From Psychromonas sp. SA13A (GTDB taxonomy: Bacteria; Pseudomonadota; Gammaproteobacteria; Enterobacterales; Psychromonadaceae): DNA of 52,330 nt. Where the stretch lies: positions 1-52,330 of the forward strand of contig NZ_WTKU01000027.1 of assembly GCF_011378715.1 (NCBI RefSeq), given 5' to 3'. A program made the position numbers and the translations under genes. The stretch's first letter is position 1. Every line of letters starts with the position of its first letter. Below, piece after piece: positions 16,742 through 25,891 of the stretch. The notes under the pieces were generated by a model. That model did no database searches and was not told the DNA's origin. It saw only the letters and a list, made by a program, of their open reading frames with translations.

Positions 16742-19700
16742 TCATTCAGCAGAGTTGCAAGTGTTGTCAGCAGTGCTTTTATCTTTACCTTGTAAGCATT
16801 TTCTCCACCAAACGCCAACGTTTGCACCGAGCATTAATAAACAAGGCGTTAGAATTAAAGTTAATACCGTTGCAAAGGTTAAGCCACCCGCAATAGCAGT
16901 CGCCAATTGTGCCCACCATTGTGTTGATGGGGCGCCAAATTCAATGGTTTGATTAAAAAAGTCTAAGTTTACTTTCATCACCATCGGCATTAACCCTAAG
17001 ATAGTCGTAAATGTCGTTAATAAAACAGGACGTATACGCTGCGCGCCAGTCATTAAAATAGCTTGTTTAGTCGCAATACCTTGTGCTTTTAATACGTTGT
17101 AAGTGTCAATCAAAACAATATTGTTATTTACCACAATCCCAGCTAGGGCGATCACACCGATCCCTGACATAACAATGCCAAAGGCACTTTGACTAATAAA
17201 CAAACCAATAAACACACCTGCAGTGGAAAAAATAACCGCACTTAAAATTAAAAAGGCTTGATAGAAGGAGTTGAATTGTAATATCAAAATTAATGCCATT
17301 GCTGCCAGAGCAACCATAAATGCATTTTTTAGAAAAGCAGCCGCTTCTTCTTCATCTTCATTTTGCCCTCGTATTTTAAGTGAAATACGAGGATCGAGTT
17401 GTAAGCTAGGGAGTTGTTTTTCTAATTCAGGTAAGAGTAAGCTCAAGTTATAACCTGCTGCCATATCTGCACCTACCGTCATCACAATACGACTATCTAC
17501 TTTTTGTATCGCGGACTTTTTAGCGACTGGCGTTAAGGCAACAAAATGGCTCACTGGTATATGACCCAAAGGGGTTTGTAGACGTAAATCGGCGAGTTTT
17601 CCTAAACTACGCTCCTGTTCAGGGTAACGCACTCGAATATCTAATTCATCATCAACATCATCGGGGCGATAAGAACCAAGCATTAAACCATTAGTTAAAA
17701 ACTGCACACTACTACCTAATAATGTCGCATCTGCACCATAACGTGCGGCATCAGCTCGATTAATCTGAAACTGCCATTCCACGCCAGGCTTGGCACTGTC
17801 GTCTTCGATATTTACTAAATATGATTTTTGTAATAACGCATCGTGAATTTTGTCTGCAGCTTGCTGTAACAACTCAGGAAAGCGAGAACTAATTTCGATT
17901 TGTAAATCTTTACTTGAAGGCGGTCCCGCTTGATCTTTCTTTAACTCGATCTCTACTCCCGGTAAATCCTCAGTTCGGTTTTCAATATCACTTATAATTT
18001 GATTAGCTGCACGCCTGTCTTGCCAATCCTTTAAGTTAATACGCATGCTGCCAACGATTCCCTCCGTTGAATCTCCCGTTTTCACATATAACGTTTCTAT
18101 TTCATCAGCTAGCGGCAGAATACGCTGTTCAATACGCTGCATAATTTGATCTTGTTCATCAATTGAAAAATCACCATAGGAGCGAACTTTGACATTGATA
18201 CCATTGGGTTCAACTTGAGGAAAAAACTCAACGCCTAAATTAGATTGCTGGAATAAAAAAATGCCCGATGACGCAATTAATATTGCCGCCAATAAGACTA
18301 ACCAAGGAAAATGAAGTGCTTGGTTTAATGTCTTAACATAACGTCCAGTGAATCCAGAAAGCTTTAATAGTTCGCCTTCTTCTGCCATTTTTGCATTATG
18401 CTTTTCTTTTGCCGTTAATAGCCGAGTTTTACCAAAAACGCTGCCTAATACCGGAATAAAAATAAGAGCCATCAATAACGATGCGGTTAATGTTGCCATC
18501 AAGGTTAATGGCAAATACATCATGAATTCACCAGTCACACCAGGCCAGAATAATAAGGGTGCAAAAGCGGCTAAAGTGGTGGCAGTGGAAGCTATAATTG
18601 GCCATGCCATACGTTGTGCGGCATCAAGATACGCTTTATGCTTAGCCACTCCAGCACTCATTTCACGATCCGCAAATTCAGTGACCACTATCGCACCGTC
18701 AACCAACATACCGACAGCCATGATCAAAGCAAAAAGCACCACAATATTAACGGTAATGCCTGACACCCATAACACTAAGATACCGGTTAAAAATGACCCG
18801 GGAATAGCAATCCCAACTAGTGCAGCGCTGCGAATACCAAGTACCGCAATAATTACTATAACCACTAGAAGTACAGCACTGAGTACATTATTTTGTAAGT
18901 CATTGAGCATTATTTTTACATCTTTAGAACTGTCTCCGGCATAACTGACATGAATATTATTAGGTAACAGCTCTTGGCTCTCAGCCATCGTTTGTTTTAC
19001 TTTCTCAACCGTTTCAATAATATTTTCGCCAGGTCTTTTAATAACCTCTAACGAAACAGTAGGTAAACCATTCACTCGCACAAATGAACTTGGGTCTTTA
19101 AAGGTACGGCGGATTTTAGCGACATCGGCAAACGTGATCACACTATCACCCGTCACTTTTATTGGCATCGACATGACATCTTTTATGGTCGAAAATACAG
19201 AAGGTACTTTTATAGGAAAGCGCCCTTTCCCTGTATCCAGCACTCCCGCTGCAACTAAACGATTATTGCGTGAAACTAAATTATAAATGTCGTTCATATT
19301 AAGCTGGTAGCTTTCCATTAACAGTGGATCAATAAGAATTTCCACCATGTCTTCTCGGTCACCACCAATATTCACTTCTAAAATTTCAACAAAGCCTTCC
19401 AGCTTGTCTTGCATTAACCGAGCAATATTTATTAATGCCCTTTCAGGCACACTCCCCGAGAGTAAAACCGTTAATGCCGGATTTTCTGTTGCAAGCGTTA
19501 CTTGCTTAATAATCGGCTCTTCACTTTCCTGCGGTAGTTTTCCCTTTGCTTGATCAACTTTTTCGCGCACATCTATCAACGCCGCTTTTATATCAATATC
19601 GATATAAAACTCAAGTACAACGGAAGCATGCCCCGAGCTGGCGGTTGATTTCATTTCTTTAACACCTTCTAAACTCCGTAACTCTTGCTCTAGAGGTCTT

Positions 19701-19894
19701 AAAATAAGGCGTTCACCATCCTCAGGGGAAATTCCTTCATGCGTAATGGAAACATATATAACAGGGATTTTAACGTCGGGATCAGCTTCTTTGGGAATAT
19801 TAATATAAGCATAAAGCCCGGATATCAGTAAGAATACAAGCAACATTAATACCGCACGTTTTCTAGATAATGCACCGTGAATAATTGTTTTCAT
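16742..19894 (-). CDS. RND-family efflux pump, inner-membrane permease
   Basis: A proton-driven exporter of 1050 residues with the RND plan: a first helix (about 12-33), a large periplasmic loop, helices 2-6 (about 335-500), a second periplasmic loop and a final helix block. Family motifs include SHEG-type YVSITHEGISPEDGERLI near the N-terminus and GIVVNNNIVLIDTYNVLKA in helix 11. In helix 4 the usual Asp-Asp pair reads Asp399-Gly400 (GMLVDGAIVVTEFADRE), as in heavy-metal RND pumps rather than AcrB. Five bases separate it from the adaptor gene upstream. No outer-membrane channel gene is adjacent, so it probably uses a shared TolC. The substrate is not predictable. Confidence 0.92.
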   Translation of the reverse strand: MKTIIHGALSRKRAVLMLLVFLLISGLYAYINIPKEADPDVKIPVIYVSITHEGISPEDGERLILRPLEQELRSLEGVKEMKSTASSGHASVVLEFYIDIDIKAALIDVREKVDQAKGKLPQESEEPIIKQVTLATENPALTVLLSGSVPERALINIARLMQDKLEGFVEILEVNIGGDREDMVEILIDPLLMESYQLNMNDIYNLVSRNNRLVAAGVLDTGKGRFPIKVPSVFSTIKDVMSMPIKVTGDSVITFADVAKIRRTFKDPSSFVRVNGLPTVSLEVIKRPGENIIETVEKVKQTMAESQELLPNNIHVSYAGDSSKDVKIMLNDLQNNVLSAVLLVVIVIIAVLGIRSAALVGIAIPGSFLTGILVLWVSGITVNIVVLFALIMAVGMLVDGAIVVTEFADREMSAGVAKHKAYLDAAQRMAWPIIASTATTLAAFAPLLFWPGVTGEFMMYLPLTLMATLTASLLMALIFIPVLGSVFGKTRLLTAKEKHNAKMAEEGELLKLSGFTGRYVKTLNQALHFPWLVLLAAILIASSGIFLFQQSNLGVEFFPQVEPNGINVKVRSYGDFSIDEQDQIMQRIEQRILPLADEIETLYVKTGDSTEGIVGSMRINLKDWQDRRAANQIISDIENRTEDLPGVEIELKKDQAGPPSSKDLQIEISSRFPELLQQAADKIHDALLQKSYLVNIEDDSAKPGVEWQFQINRADAARYGADATLLGSSVQFLTNGLMLGSYRPDDVDDELDIRVRYPEQERSLGKLADLRLQTPLGHIPVSHFVALTPVAKKSAIQKVDSRIVMTVGADMAAGYNLSLLLPELEKQLPSLQLDPRISLKIRGQNEDEEEAAAFLKNAFMVALAAMALILILQFNSFYQAFLILSAVIFSTAGVFIGLFISQSAFGIVMSGIGVIALAGIVVNNNIVLIDTYNVLKAQGIATKQAILMTGAQRIRPVLLTTFTTILGLMPMVMKVNLDFFNQTIEFGAPSTQWWAQLATAIAGGLTFATVLTLILTPCLLMLGANVGVWWRKCLQGKDKSTADNTCNSAE

Positions 19895-19899
19895 GGTGA

Positions 19900-21069
19900 T
19901 TACTCCTGACTGCTAATAGACGTATTCTCGAGCGAAGATTTACTTTCTGACTTATTTGTCTCAAATTCAGCTTGATCCACCGCATCAACCTGATCGCCAA
20001 CTTTAACAAAACCTTGTCCTAAGGTAATAATATCAACGTCGCCCTTAAAGCCTGATAACCAAACACCATCGTTATCAGTTTCAACTAAAGTAATACCTTG
20101 AAATCTAACTACACCATCTTGCACCAGTTTTACACCAAGGTTACCTTGTTCATCTAACGCCAATGCGGAAGGAGAAACATAGATTGCCTCAACTTGATAT
20201 AAAGGAATGGCTAACTTAGCACTAATACCCGACAGTATTTTTTGTTCTGGATTAGGGAATTCAATTTCTACTCTAAAGGTACTACTATTACTATCTGCCA
20301 TAGCGGCAATAAAGGAAATTTCCCCTTCTATTATCTCACCAGACAATAAGGTTGCCGTCACTGTTTTCCCTAACTTTAAATCATTCATATGATGCTCAGT
20401 GGCATCACCTCTAATCACAATCGGATCCACATTTTCAAGGCGAAATATTGGGTCACCTACTTGTAAATAATCACCTAAATCAGAAAATTGTTGTTGCAAA
20501 ATACCGTTAAAGGGAGCGACTACATTGGTACGTTTCAATGATAACTGTAATTGTGCGAGGTCCGTTTGCGCAGATAAAAACAGACTATTTTCTTCCGCAA
20601 GGCGAACACGCCCTTGCAAGCCTTTGTCATTTAATGATTTTACCGCTTTATAGGTGAGTTCTCGTTCAATCAAACTCGCTTTAGCTTGTTTTAATTTTGC
20701 CGGTAACTCACTCTGTTCAATATTAACAATACTTTTATTACGGTCTACATAATCACCTTTACGGCTGTTCATTCTGATTATTTTACCCGCGACTTCAGCG
20801 CGAATAATAGCACCACTATTAGCTTCGCTTTTTCCATAAAGCGTCAGGAATTTAGTGATTTTTTTAGTCTTAAAATGTGTTGTTTGCACTTTAGGCAGGT
20901 TTTTTTCTTGCTCATCAACCGTGGCTTGATTGCTGATAGGGGCATGATCTTCGCTATCTTCAGTTTTTGTATAAGCAGGCAGTAGCATCCAAACTAACAA
21001 TATCAATACAATCGCTAGCGCAATCAGGTAGGGTCTTAAGGTAATAAAAGTAATAATGCGTGAGAACAT
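19900..21069 (-). CDS. RND efflux periplasmic adaptor (membrane fusion protein)
   Basis: A 389-residue adaptor linking the pump to an outer-membrane channel. A single N-terminal membrane anchor (about 13-32, LIALAIVLILLVWMLLPAY) has no lipobox Cys. A lipoyl/barrel-sandwich half (AEVAGKIIRMNSRKGDYVDR), a helical hairpin (about 125-170) and the second lipoyl half (NVVAPFNGILQQQFSDLGDY) follow, then the beta-barrel. The C-terminal 30 residues are polar and rich in Ser and Glu. It is the first gene of the pump operon; the region upstream should hold the promoter, but no regulator gene is adjacent. Confidence 0.9.
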   Translation of the reverse strand: MFSRIITFITLRPYLIALAIVLILLVWMLLPAYTKTEDSEDHAPISNQATVDEQEKNLPKVQTTHFKTKKITKFLTLYGKSEANSGAIIRAEVAGKIIRMNSRKGDYVDRNKSIVNIEQSELPAKLKQAKASLIERELTYKAVKSLNDKGLQGRVRLAEENSLFLSAQTDLAQLQLSLKRTNVVAPFNGILQQQFSDLGDYLQVGDPIFRLENVDPIVIRGDATEHHMNDLKLGKTVTATLLSGEIIEGEISFIAAMADSNSSTFRVEIEFPNPEQKILSGISAKLAIPLYQVEAIYVSPSALALDEQGNLGVKLVQDGVVRFQGITLVETDNDGVWLSGFKGDVDIITLGQGFVKVGDQVDAVDQAEFETNKSESKSSLENTSISSQE

Positions 21070-21422
21070 AAGTTGCCCTAAAAAATAAATGACCGTATTA
21101 GGTTATCGCCAAGGCATTATATTTACGCAGTAGATTTAAGTCATCAGCAATGAGTCCAATAAAAATAAGACTTTAGCACTTACTTTGATTAAATAGTCTG
21201 AGCTTGTACACAACAATTACAATACACAGAATTTAATAAAGAATGACGTATAGAGGATTGGTCTAAGAAGTTGAGGGGTTGATCTAGAGTTGGGAGTTTA
21301 TATAGAGATATTAATGTTCACTAATAACAATAAAAGGATTTAATGCCCACAAATAACAATAAAGTGAGCATTGGCATTTTCAACGGTAGCGCTTGGCACC
21401 GAATAGTAGACCCGTAAAGAAT
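21070..21422. other. Upstream region of the RND operon
   Basis: About 353 bp between erpA and the adaptor gene. A repeated 12-base word (ataacaataaaa/ataacaataaag, near 21324 and 21352) and a cggt...accg pair near 21381-21400 were seen. No regulator gene, terminator or small gene was recognised. Confidence 0.45.
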
Positions 21423-21773
21423 TTAGATAGAGAATGAAGATCCACAACCACAAGTTGCTGTAGCATTCGGGTTATTAACTAAAAAACGAGAACCTTCTAA
21501 ACCATCAACAAAATCCACTGTACCACCAACAAGATATTGCAAGCTCATAGGGTCAACAGATAAAGTAACACCACTATTCTCAATTAAAGTATCGTCATCA
21601 TTTACTTTTTCATCAAAAGTGAAACCATATGAAAAACCAGAACAACCGCCGCCTGTGACATAAACACGTAATTTCAGATCAGGATTTTCCTCTTCTGCAA
21701 TCAACGTTTTAACTCGATTTGCTGCGTTATCACTGAAATAAATCGGTAACGCTATTTCCACTTCGCTTGTCAT
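21423..21773 (-). CDS. erpA: ErpA, A-type iron-sulfur cluster carrier
   Basis: Carries and inserts Fe-S clusters into target enzymes such as those of isoprenoid synthesis and respiration. It has 116 residues with the three conserved cluster cysteines, Cys44 in [11 protein letters not shown] and Cys108/Cys110 in TCGCGSSF. The [14 protein letters not shown]-terminus is typical. It is the last gene of a minus-strand run with the DUF6776 gene and clcA; erpA also sits near clcA and hemL in E. coli. Confidence 0.95.
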   Translation of the reverse strand: MTSEVEIALPIYFSDNAANRVKTLIAEEENPDLKLRVYVTGGGCSGFSYGFTFDEKVNDDDTLIENSGVTLSVDPMSLQYLVGGTVDFVDGLEGSRFLVNNPNATATCGCGSSFSI

Positions 21774-21852
21774 TATAATTTTTAGTCCTATTAGTTTGCC
21801 CGAACCTATTATCTAATACCTGACTAATTTGTTCAAGTATAAGCGGAATGAT

Positions 21853-22581
21853 TTATTCACTCTCTTCTTGAGTTTCTAATTCTTTAAGCGATGAACCACC
21901 ATTTTCGATAAAATCTTTCCAGTCATAAATTTTTTCTACACGTTGAGAGCGACTCCAACGAGAACCTTTGGCATCAGCAGATACAAATATTTGCTCCACT
22001 TTTGCCTTTTTAGGTAACACAAATTCGCCTTTTAGCGTTTGGAAATATTTAAACTTAAATGCACCACTAAAATCTTTATCAAGCTCGCTCAACTTAATTG
22101 GTTTTGCAGTTCCCTCACTGTCATCGGCGCCAGCAAAAGTAATATCTACATTTCCCGTTAAAACATGTCGCCCAGTTTGAGTTTGCATTAACACTAACTC
22201 ATATGACCAATGATTTTTTTCTGCAGCCTGAGTGACGGTAAATGAATAGACATTTAATCCGCTTACAGAAAGACCAGGTGCAACCACTTGCTCATAAAAA
22301 TATAACTTATTATTACTCGCATCTAGCGCTTGGTTCAGCGTTTTATTTTCAACAACTAATGTTTCATTAACTTGCTTTTCAGCGATAAAATCGGCTTGAA
22401 TTAAACTTAACTGTTGGGTTAGCTCTTGATTTTCTGCATTTAGGCTGGCGGCATCTAACTCTAATAAATGAATACTATTGTATAAAATATCTTGTTTAAA
22501 TTTGCCGACCATAAAACCAAAATATGCAAACAATAAGCTGATAATTAACCATTTAAAAAAGCTCTTTCTATAACCGCGCAT
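21853..22581 (-). CDS. DUF6776-like single-pass membrane protein
   Basis: A 242-residue protein with one N-terminal membrane segment (about 10-27), a coiled-coil region (about 40-93, heptads of Leu with Asn, Gln and Glu) and a C-terminal soluble domain containing FKYFQTLKGEFVLPKKAKV, which resembles the DUF6776 family. The bulk should be periplasmic. Function unknown. It follows clcA by 11 bp and precedes erpA by 79 bp, so it is probably cotranscribed with clcA. The ATG at 22581 has AAGGA upstream. Confidence 0.72.
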   Translation of the reverse strand: MRGYRKSFFKWLIISLLFAYFGFMVGKFKQDILYNSIHLLELDAASLNAENQELTQQLSLIQADFIAEKQVNETLVVENKTLNQALDASNNKLYFYEQVVAPGLSVSGLNVYSFTVTQAAEKNHWSYELVLMQTQTGRHVLTGNVDITFAGADDSEGTAKPIKLSELDKDFSGAFKFKYFQTLKGEFVLPKKAKVEQIFVSADAKGSRWSRSQRVEKIYDWKDFIENGGSSLKELETQEESE

Positions 22582-22592
22582 ACACGTCCTTC

Positions 22593-24005
22593 TTACTTAT
22601 ATTTGTCATTAATACGGAACATCGCTTTATCCGTTGTTTGTTGACGTTTGGCACGCATTGATAATTTCAATGTTCTTTCTAATAATTGAGTATAAATAGG
22701 ACGTCCCCCTAACGTTTGAGCAACCATAGTGGCACCTAAACAAGTAACAATTAATGGTAAAATCATTTCATAATTACTGGTCATTTCTATTACCAATAAA
22801 ATGCCAGTGATCGGCGCACGTACTGTTGCCGCAAATAACCCGCCCATTCCTGCAATTGCAAAAGCGCCAGGGTCAGTTATCAAGTCAGGAAATAATGCCT
22901 GTGCAATAACGCCAAATAACATGCCAAATAAAGTACCTAACGCAAGCGTTGGTGCAAACACGCCGCCGGGAGCACCTGATCCAAAACTGATTAGGGTGGT
23001 AAATGTACGTAAAATAAATAAAATCAACAATCCACCAGCAAGGTATTGCCCGCCTTCAACATGCGGAATTAATTCAAGACCGCTGAATGCAATATCAGGT
23101 TCAACTACTGATAACGCACCAAATAATGCACCTAAAAACAAACCAATCGCCACAAAACGCCAACGCTGACTTTTATGAATAGATAAAAACATATCCTGTG
23201 TCGCTAAGATCATTTTATTAAAAAAGATACCAATGACACCAAAACAAAAACCTAAAATAAGGTAAAAACCTAGTGTATATAAATCAGGGTGAGAGTATTG
23301 AGTAACCGTTACAACGGCATCTTGATCAGTGAACAAGCGCATCACAATAGTCGCCATAACCGCACTCATGAATACACTCTTAGTAGAAGTTAGACTGTAA
23401 TTGAATTGTGACCGCATCTCTTCAATAACAAACATGATGCCTGCTAAGGGGGCATTAAACGCGGCGGCTAAACCACCGGCAGCACCGGCAGCTAATAAAG
23501 CTTGAGCATCCACTTTATCCACTTTGAATAAATCTGAAATCATTCGACCTACATTAGCACCAAGCTGAACAGAAGGTCCTTCGCGTCCTAATGCCATGCC
23601 ACTACCTAAGGCCAGCAAACCGCCGAAAAATTTAACAGGGATAACACGCTTCCAACGTACTGGTCGCATCCCTTCCATCGCCCCTTCAATTTCAGGAATA
23701 CCACTACCGCCCGCTTCAGGTGCAAAACGATGTGTGATGTAAAAGGCAGTTCCAGCCATTAAAGATGAGACAGGAATAGCAATCAACCATAATGGCAGAC
23801 CACTGTCACCATAGGTATGAATGAACTCAAGACGCATTTCTGACACCCAAACAATACCATGGTCAAACAATGCAGAGACAGTCCCCGCTAGGATCCCAAT
23901 AAAAATAGAAAGCCAAATTAATAGAGCGCTGCTTTTTCTAGTGAAAAAACGGTCAATAAAACTTTTTAAGCCATTAATAAACAACGAGGGCAATGCTATT
24001 TTCAT
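22593..24005 (-). CDS. clcA: ClcA, H+/Cl- exchange transporter
   Basis: Exchanges two chloride ions for one proton; in enteric bacteria it supports acid resistance. It has 470 residues and about a dozen or more membrane helices. Selectivity motifs are GSGIPEIEG (100-108), GREGPSVQ with the gating glutamate Glu142, GSGAPGGVFAPTLALGT, and the internal proton glutamate in FVIEEM (195-196). All key residues are present, so it should be an exchanger. It is divergent from hemL across about 210 bp. Confidence 0.94.
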   Translation of the reverse strand: MKIALPSLFINGLKSFIDRFFTRKSSALLIWLSIFIGILAGTVSALFDHGIVWVSEMRLEFIHTYGDSGLPLWLIAIPVSSLMAGTAFYITHRFAPEAGGSGIPEIEGAMEGMRPVRWKRVIPVKFFGGLLALGSGMALGREGPSVQLGANVGRMISDLFKVDKVDAQALLAAGAAGGLAAAFNAPLAGIMFVIEEMRSQFNYSLTSTKSVFMSAVMATIVMRLFTDQDAVVTVTQYSHPDLYTLGFYLILGFCFGVIGIFFNKMILATQDMFLSIHKSQRWRFVAIGLFLGALFGALSVVEPDIAFSGLELIPHVEGGQYLAGGLLILFILRTFTTLISFGSGAPGGVFAPTLALGTLFGMLFGVIAQALFPDLITDPGAFAIAGMGGLFAATVRAPITGILLVIEMTSNYEMILPLIVTCLGATMVAQTLGGRPIYTQLLERTLKLSMRAKRQQTTDKAMFRINDKYK

Positions 24006-24217
24006 AAATGCAGTACAACCTAAAACGATAAAGTGAAGGAAAACTAATATAATAAAAAATAATGATTAAAATTACTTGATTGGTATCATGTTAACAAACA
24101 TTTAGCCGATAAACCTCTGTTAAAAATCATTATCTACTCTGCTTTGCCAGTTGCATCTTCATTTATGATGGGTATATTGCAGTTTCTCTCAACTTAAAAA
24201 TAATTAATGGGATGCTT

Positions 24218-25495
24218 ATGAGCAAATCAACAGAACTATTTAACCGTGCACAATCTATTATTCCTGGTGGCGTTAATTCACCAGTTCGCGCATTTAATGG
24301 CGTTGGTGGCGGCCCGTTATTCATACAAAAAGCACAAGATGCTTACATCTATGATGTAGATGACAAACAATATATCGATTACGTGGGTTCATGGGGTCCA
24401 ATGATTCTAGGACATAACCACCCTGCGATTAAAAAAGCCGTGATTGATGCCGCTGAAAATGGACTTAGTTTTGGCGCGCCAACTGAAATAGAAATCACCA
24501 TGGCAGAAAAAGTACAGCAGCTAGTACCATCTATGCAACAAGTTCGCATGGTAAGTTCAGGTACTGAAGCGACGATGAGTGCAATTCGTTTAGCTCGCGG
24601 ATTTACAGGCCGAGATAAAATATTAAAATTTGAGGGTTGTTATCACGGCCATGCTGATTCTTTATTAGTCAAAGCCGGCTCTGGTGCATTAACTTTAGGT
24701 CAACCAAGCTCTCCTGGCATTCCAGCTGACTTTGCTAAACATACTTTAACGGCTACCTTTAATGATCTCGCTTCTGTGGAAGCATTATTTGCAGAATATA
24801 AAGATCAAATATCTTGTATTATCGTTGAGCCAGTTGCAGGTAACATGAACTGTATTCCACCAGTACCAGGTTTCTTACAAGGGTTACGAGATATTTGTGA
24901 CCAGCACAAAGCATTGTTGATTTTTGATGAAGTGATGACCGGCTTCCGTGTTGCTTTAGGTGGTGCTCAAGCGCTTTATAACATCAAACCAGATTTAACA
25001 ACCTTAGGTAAAGTGATTGGCGGCGGCATGCCTGTCGGCGCATTTGGTGGTAGCCGTGAAGTGATGCAATTTATCGCACCTACTGGCCCTGTTTACCAAG
25101 CGGGTACATTATCAGGCAACCCAATAGCAATGCATGCAGGTTTAGCGTCATTAACGGCTTTAGATACTCCTGAATACGATCAATTAGCCATTAAAACTAA
25201 GCAACTTGCAGAAGGCATAAAGCAAGCGGCGGATGAAGAAGGTGTTGCACTTAGTATCAACTATGTTGGTGGTATGTATGGTTTATTCTTTACAGATGAG
25301 CCTAAAGTAACTAATTTCCAACAAGCTTGTGCATGTGATATTGAAAAATTCAAAAAATTCTTCCACTTGATGTTAGATCAAGGTATTTACCTTGCACCTT
25401 CTGCATTTGAAGCAGGATTTTTATCATTAGCGCATACTGAGCAAGATATTAACAATACGATATTAGCGGCTAAAAAAGCATTTTCACAAATGTAA
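24218..25495 (+). CDS. hemL: Glutamate-1-semialdehyde 2,1-aminomutase
   Basis: A PLP enzyme making 5-aminolevulinate, the precursor of heme, in the C5 pathway. It has 425 residues, close to E. coli HemL. The PLP lysine is Lys265 in [18 protein letters not shown], the same number as in E. coli. Other signatures are [15 protein letters not shown] and the [10 protein letters not shown] loop. I chose the second ATG (24218) because GGGA lies eight bases upstream; the ATG at 24212 adds two residues and has no site. A strong terminator follows. Confidence 0.96.
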   Translation: MSKSTELFNRAQSIIPGGVNSPVRAFNGVGGGPLFIQKAQDAYIYDVDDKQYIDYVGSWGPMILGHNHPAIKKAVIDAAENGLSFGAPTEIEITMAEKVQQLVPSMQQVRMVSSGTEATMSAIRLARGFTGRDKILKFEGCYHGHADSLLVKAGSGALTLGQPSSPGIPADFAKHTLTATFNDLASVEALFAEYKDQISCIIVEPVAGNMNCIPPVPGFLQGLRDICDQHKALLIFDEVMTGFRVALGGAQALYNIKPDLTTLGKVIGGGMPVGAFGGSREVMQFIAPTGPVYQAGTLSGNPIAMHAGLASLTALDTPEYDQLAIKTKQLAEGIKQAADEEGVALSINYVGGMYGLFFTDEPKVTNFQQACACDIEKFKKFFHLMLDQGIYLAPSAFEAGFLSLAHTEQDINNTILAAKKAFSQM

Positions 25496-25891
25496 ACATT
25501 ATTACCTTCTGCAAAAGAGAAGGTTGAAGTGGATTACCGGCATAAGATTGCAAGCTAAATAGTCACTGTGAGAGTGATTGTTTAGCTTTTAACTTATTTC
25601 GCTTTATCTTGTTTCGCTTTTATTTTAATGCATACACCTTTTGATATTGCCCTTGTTATATGTATCCTGCTACACCGAACCTTTATCAAATCACAGCACA
25701 ACTTTCCTGAAGCTTAATCTTTATTTTTAGTACCAAAACAAACCATTAAAGCTAACTGATTGTAATTTAGCCCTATAAGCGCAATTTTTTCCCACTTAAT
25801 TCGCACAAATTCATTTCTATTTCAGTCTTAGAATGCAAGTGCTGTATACTCTCGCTTTATTTATTCAATATCAATGATAGGACCGTACAAT
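25496..25891. other. Intergenic region between hemL and parC
   Basis: About 396 bp. It holds the hemL terminator (25552-25590) and, close to parC, a possible extended -10 promoter (tgctgtatact, -10 TATACT at 25845-25850) with a weak -35. No other gene was seen. Confidence 0.5.
25552..25590 (+). terminator. Rho-independent terminator of hemL
   Basis: The arms aagctaaatagtcact and agtgattgtttagctt pair over 16 bp with two G-T wobbles around the loop gtgag, then run into T residues. It lies 57 bp past the hemL stop. Confidence 0.85.

Noticed and set aside
18348..18944. 198-residue frame on the plus strand
   Set aside because: It lies opposite the RND permease gene, whose protein matches its family throughout; no ribosome site or family likeness for the opposite frame.
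24051..24140. Fur box between clcA and hemL
   Set aside because: Fragments such as aatgatt and atcattatc are present, but no continuous 19-bp match to the Fur consensus.
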